DNA of 64,000 nucleotides, from assembly GCF_035917455.1 (NCBI RefSeq), contig NZ_CP109078.1, positions 682,001 through 746,000 of the forward strand, given 5' to 3'. The notes under the pieces are model-generated. The model searched no databases, was not told the origin of the DNA, and was given only the letters and a program-made list of their open reading frames with translations. Made by a program: the position numbers and the translations under genes. Shown piece by piece: positions 61,001 through 64,000 of this stretch (within the stretch, counting starts at the first letter, position 1; the number at the start of each line of letters is the position of its first letter). This stretch comes from Micromonospora sp. NBC_01796. Its GTDB lineage: Bacteria; Actinomycetota; Actinomycetes; Mycobacteriales; Micromonosporaceae.

Positions 61001-62515
61001 ATGGAATCGGGAACCCCGAGGGCTGCCACCGTCGCGGTGGTCACCTTCGTCATCGGCGCCCTCATGACCGTGTGGGGCATCGAAGGCTATCTCGCCCACC
61101 ACGGGGGAATCAGCGGACAGGTCCGGGTCAGCACGTGCGACGAGGTTGACCCGAACGAGTGGGCCTGCGACGGGACCTTCGTTTCCGACGACGGCACTGT
61201 CCGGATCACAGGCATCGACATCATGCCGATCTACGTGGGATCCCACCCTGGTGAGGCTACGGAGCGGGCGGCGGTGAGCGGCCGAGGCGGAACCATCGCC
61301 TGGTTGGAGTCCGAGCGGTTCCCCACACCGCTCGTGGTCGGCCTCGCCATGCTCGCGGTCTTCGTGGCCGCGGTGGTCGTGCTGCTGCGCATCCACAACG
61401 AAGCACGCAAGGTGGCTCGTGCACAGGCGTCCGCCCTGGCTGAGACGGCCGCTCGGCTGTCCCTGGCGCCGGTGGTGGCGATGCCGGTGATCCGGGCGGC
61501 GGACATGGACTACCGGCTGCGTACGGCCACGTCAGCGGCCGGGCCACCCCGCCCGAACCGGACCTTGTGGAAGGTGGTTGTCGTCGGCTGGCTGCTACCG
61601 CTCGCCGCACTGGCCGTCGCGATGTCGGAGTACGACCGCTACAACGCCACGCAGGAGAGCCGGCTCAGCCACACCGGGGACGGCGTCGTGACCCGGGCGC
61701 CCTCGGAAGGCGACCCCCGTATCGGCGTCACGGTGACGGCCCCCGACGGACGCACCGCGACGGTACGTGTGACCCCCACCGACCCCGCCGCGTACCCGGA
61801 GGGCACCCGGGTGCCGTTCCGGTACGACCCGCAGGATCCGGGGTTCGCGCTGCCGGTCGACGAGAGCCGCTTCGAGGTCCTGTGGGTGATCGAACGCGAC
61901 TCCTGGAGCCAGTTCGTGTTCCTGCTCGGCATCGCCCTCGGCGTGGTGTGGACCTGGCGGCTGTGCCGCTGGGCGACCGGCGCCCGGCGGCGGCCCGAGC
62001 CGGCCATCGCCCGTGCCCGGGTCGCCGCGCCCGTGGTCTGGCGCAGGTCCGGCCCCTGGGGGCTCTGGCTGGAGATCATGGATGGTCAGGGCGAACGACG
62101 GCATCAGCGGATCCTCTGGGACCGCCGCCTCGTCGAGATGGTGACGGGCGGGCCGGCCGGACTCGAGTTCCCGATCGAGCTGCGCCGCTGCCTCGGCTTC
62201 CGGCGGATGTACCTGGTCGACGTCCCCGGCGTGGGCCGCCTCTGGCCCGGCAGCACCGCCCGGCGGACACCGCCCTTCACCTCCGAGTTCGGCCCGTTCG
62301 ACCCCACCGCCGCCCGGCCGGGAGGGTCCCTCACCCGCCTCGTCCTCGTCGTCGTGCTGCCGGTCGCGCTGGTCGCCGCCACCGCCTGGTACTTCGCCGA
62401 CCCGACAATGGCCGTGCTGGCCGCGACCCTTTTCGTGTCGCTCTCCGTGTGGAACGGCGCCATTCCTGGCCGGGGCCTCTATTCGACCCGCCCCCGGACG
62501 AACGCGCAGACCTGA
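61001..62515 (+). CDS. Multi-pass membrane protein, DUF3592-like
   Basis: 504 aa from ATG 61001. Hydrophobic segments near residues 8-27, 105-130, 187-208, 303-322 and 442-490. Residues 215-295 form a soluble strand-rich part (GDGVVTRAPSEGDPRIGVTV, DGRTATVRVTPTDPAAYPEG, VPFRYDPQDPGFAL) typical of DUF3592-type domains. Function unknown. No partner genes. Confidence 0.72.
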   Translation: MESGTPRAATVAVVTFVIGALMTVWGIEGYLAHHGGISGQVRVSTCDEVDPNEWACDGTFVSDDGTVRITGIDIMPIYVGSHPGEATERAAVSGRGGTIAWLESERFPTPLVVGLAMLAVFVAAVVVLLRIHNEARKVARAQASALAETAARLSLAPVVAMPVIRAADMDYRLRTATSAAGPPRPNRTLWKVVVVGWLLPLAALAVAMSEYDRYNATQESRLSHTGDGVVTRAPSEGDPRIGVTVTAPDGRTATVRVTPTDPAAYPEGTRVPFRYDPQDPGFALPVDESRFEVLWVIERDSWSQFVFLLGIALGVVWTWRLCRWATGARRRPEPAIARARVAAPVVWRRSGPWGLWLEIMDGQGERRHQRILWDRRLVEMVTGGPAGLEFPIELRRCLGFRRMYLVDVPGVGRLWPGSTARRTPPFTSEFGPFDPTAARPGGSLTRLVLVVVLPVALVAATAWYFADPTMAVLAATLFVSLSVWNGAIPGRGLYSTRPRTNAQT

Positions 62516-62622
62516 CCGGTGGAGGTGAACAGGGCGGCTCCCGGTCGGGTTCGACTCGCCCCCGGACCCGCGCTCCCGCTGGCTCGACTCCCCGACCGGC
62601 CGGCCTGCTGGCTCGCGGGCCG

Positions 62623-63552
62623 TCAGAGCCGGAGGTTCTGCTGGCCGTACGCGGCCGTCGCTCCGGGCCGGGCCGCGTGACGCAGGTGTTCGGCGAGCGC
62701 TGCGGCGGCCAGGGAGGCAGGCCGGGCCCGTGAGCCCCAGCCCAGCAGGTGGTGGCGGCGGGCCCAGGGGTCCTGGAGGTCGCAGACATCGAGCGGCTGG
62801 CCCGGGTCGACAGCGCGACGCGGTACGACGGCCAGTCCCACACCAGCGGCCACCAGGGCGATCAGGATGTTGAGGTTGGCGACGCTGGTCCGGTACCGGG
62901 GAACCGGAACCTCGGGGCCGACGTGCTTCTCGATCCAGCGTCGCAGCGAGGACTCGGCGTCCAGCCCGACGAGAGGGTGTTCGGCGACCTCACGGTAGGT
63001 CAACGCCGTTCGTCCCGCGAGAATCCCGTCGGCCTGGCCGATCACCACGAGAGAGTCGTCCCCGAGGGGTTCGGTCTCCAGTCCCTGGCCGAGCCCCTCG
63101 TCGTCGAGGACGATCCCCAGGTCCGCATCGCCGTCGGCGAGCATCCGCACGATCTGCGGGGTACGGCGCTCGGAAACGGTGACGTCGACGTCGGGGTGCT
63201 CGCGGAGGAACGAGATCAGGGCCTGCGGCACGAGTCGGTGCATGGCGGAGCCCCCGGCGAGCAGGACCAGCGGAGCGGTCGGAGACCGGCTGTAGCTCGC
63301 GACGGCGCTGTCCAGCCGGGCCGTCCCGGTGAGAATCTCACGGGCGTGGCGGGCCAGGGTGGCCCCCGCCGGGGTGGGCCGTACCCCCCGCCGTCCGCGG
63401 ACCAGCAGCGCCACTTTCGCCTGGTGCTCCAGGGAGCGCACCCGGGCGCTGGCCGAGGGCAGGCTCAGGTGCATCCGGCGGGCGCCCGCCGTGATGGAAC
63501 CTTCCGCCACGATGTGCAGGAAGAGCCGCAGGTCGTCCAGGTCGTACCGCAC
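62623..63552 (-). CDS. LysR family transcriptional regulator
   Basis: 309 aa, ATG 63552. HTH: YDLDDLRLFLHIVAEGSITA, AGARRMHLSLPSASARVRSL. The effector domain begins near 95 (LLAGGSAMHRLVPQALISFL, DLGIVLDDEG). Divergent from a TauE/SafE-type transporter gene with a clear CTATG-N7-CATAG box between them, so it likely controls the transporter. Effector unknown. Confidence 0.92.
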   Translation of the reverse strand: MRYDLDDLRLFLHIVAEGSITAGARRMHLSLPSASARVRSLEHQAKVALLVRGRRGVRPTPAGATLARHAREILTGTARLDSAVASYSRSPTAPLVLLAGGSAMHRLVPQALISFLREHPDVDVTVSERRTPQIVRMLADGDADLGIVLDDEGLGQGLETEPLGDDSLVVIGQADGILAGRTALTYREVAEHPLVGLDAESSLRRWIEKHVGPEVPVPRYRTSVANLNILIALVAAGVGLAVVPRRAVDPGQPLDVCDLQDPWARRHHLLGWGSRARPASLAAAALAEHLRHAARPGATAAYGQQNLRL

Positions 63553-63558
63553 CCGACC

Positions 63559-63583
63559 CAGCCTATGCCCCAGCCATAGGCTG
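63559..63583. promoter_or_regulatory. LysR box
   Basis: CAGCCTATG (63559-63567) and CATAGGCTG (63575-63583), perfect 9-bp arms with a 7-nt spacer, containing the T-N11-A core of LysR sites. Lies 7 nt upstream of the LysR start. Confidence 0.75.
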
Positions 63584-63635
63584 AGTACGGCTACCGCGCA
63601 TTGTGGGCGAGTGCTCGGGCGACGATGCTCGACGG

Positions 63636-64000
63636 GTGCCGGAGATCATGATCGTACTGCTGGCCGGGCTGGCCGCCGGAGCGTTGAACGCCGTCGGCGG
63701 TGGCGGCACCTTCGTGGCACTGCCCGCCCTGGTCGCGGTCGGCCTGCCACCGGTCACCGCGAACGCGGCGGCGACCGTCGCTCTCGTACCCGGCTCGGTG
63801 GCCAGCGCCTGGGTGTACCGGCGCGAGCTCACCCCGTTGGGCGCCACCTCCACGACGGCGCTCACCGCGACGAGCATGCTCGGCGGCGGGCTCGGGGCCG
63901 TCCTGCTGCTGGCGCTGCCGGGGGCGTCGTTCGACGCCGCGTTGCCGTGGCTGCTCGCGTTCGGCACGGTGGTGCTCGCGTTCGGGCGCACCATCTCCCG
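63636..64000 (+). CDS. TauE/SafE (TSUP) family transporter (partial)
   Basis: From GTG 63636 (ATG 63648 also possible) to the window edge, ~121 residues. LLAGLAAGALNAVGGGGTFV is the TSUP N-terminal repeat motif (GGGGT), followed by VTANAAATVALVPGSVASAW and further hydrophobic helices GGGLGAVLLLALPG and LPWLLAFGTVVLAFG. Membrane exporter or importer of sulfite, sulfonates or organic anions. Cargo unknown; probably regulated by the divergent LysR. Confidence 0.88.
   Translation, partial: MPEIMIVLLAGLAAGALNAVGGGGTFVALPALVAVGLPPVTANAAATVALVPGSVASAWVYRRELTPLGATSTTALTATSMLGGGLGAVLLLALPGASFDAALPWLLAFGTVVLAFGRTIS

Overview
The window is high-GC (roughly 70%) DNA with GTG/TTG starts, dense GC hairpins and actinobacterial regulator families. 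It is most likely a Micromonosporaceae-type actinobacterium; that placement is inferred from gene content and style, not from a marker gene. No rRNA, tRNA, CRISPR array, transposase or integrase was seen. About 54 genes are called, two cut by the window edges and one apparently broken.

Region 1 (1-8.3 kb) holds small enzyme/regulator pairs: an isochorismatase-like hydrolase beside a TetR gene, a TetR gene beside a medium-chain reductase, a ThuA/Gfo-Idh pair, a TetR gene beside an NAD-epimerase-sirtuin operon, and a MarR gene. Most have clear inverted-repeat operators. Region 2 (8.7-12.3 kb) is a DUF4956-VTC-CotH operon whose CotH protein carries a cellulose-binding domain. Region 3 (12.4-16.9 kb) is a minus-strand operon of SCP2-like, glycogen-debranching-like, HAD and two poorly known proteins.

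Region 4 (17.2-22.2 kb) is a putative conflict locus: a protein ending in a nucleotidyl-cyclase-like domain, a small acidic-repeat protein, a divergent possibly sigma-like protein and a caspase-family protease. The three plus-strand genes share a 12-bp upstream motif.

Region 5 (22.8-36.8 kb) is a biosynthetic cluster. It encodes an FAD monooxygenase, a ScoE/Rv0097-like non-heme iron oxidase, an FcoT/ScoD-like protein, an ACP, a KS-AT-DH-KR-ACP polyketide synthase, a stand-alone KS lacking one catalytic His, a FadD-like ligase, a P450 and an acetoacetate-decarboxylase-like protein. The oxidase/FcoT/ACP/ligase set is the isonitrile-forming toolkit of isonitrile lipopeptide pathways, but here it is joined to a polyketide synthase with no NRPS, so an isonitrile polyketide or fatty acid is predicted.

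Region 6 (36.8-44.0 kb) holds a 1090-residue repeat protein, a lipoprotein, SRPBCC and MarR genes, a truncated membrane gene and a LysR/DUF1801/VOC group. Region 7 (44.0-49.9 kb) is a CATRA-type conflict system: a TPR-CHAT protease, a small CATRA-associated protein, and a fusion of CATRA-N, cyclase-like and TIR-like domains. Its cyclase-like domain is homologous to the one in region 4.

Region 8 (50-64 kb) contains a secreted Cys-rich protein, a LAL LuxR regulator, a shortened XRE-STAND protein, three tandem alpha/beta hydrolases, a DUF885 metallopeptidase, membrane proteins, and a LysR gene divergent from a TauE/SafE-type transporter.
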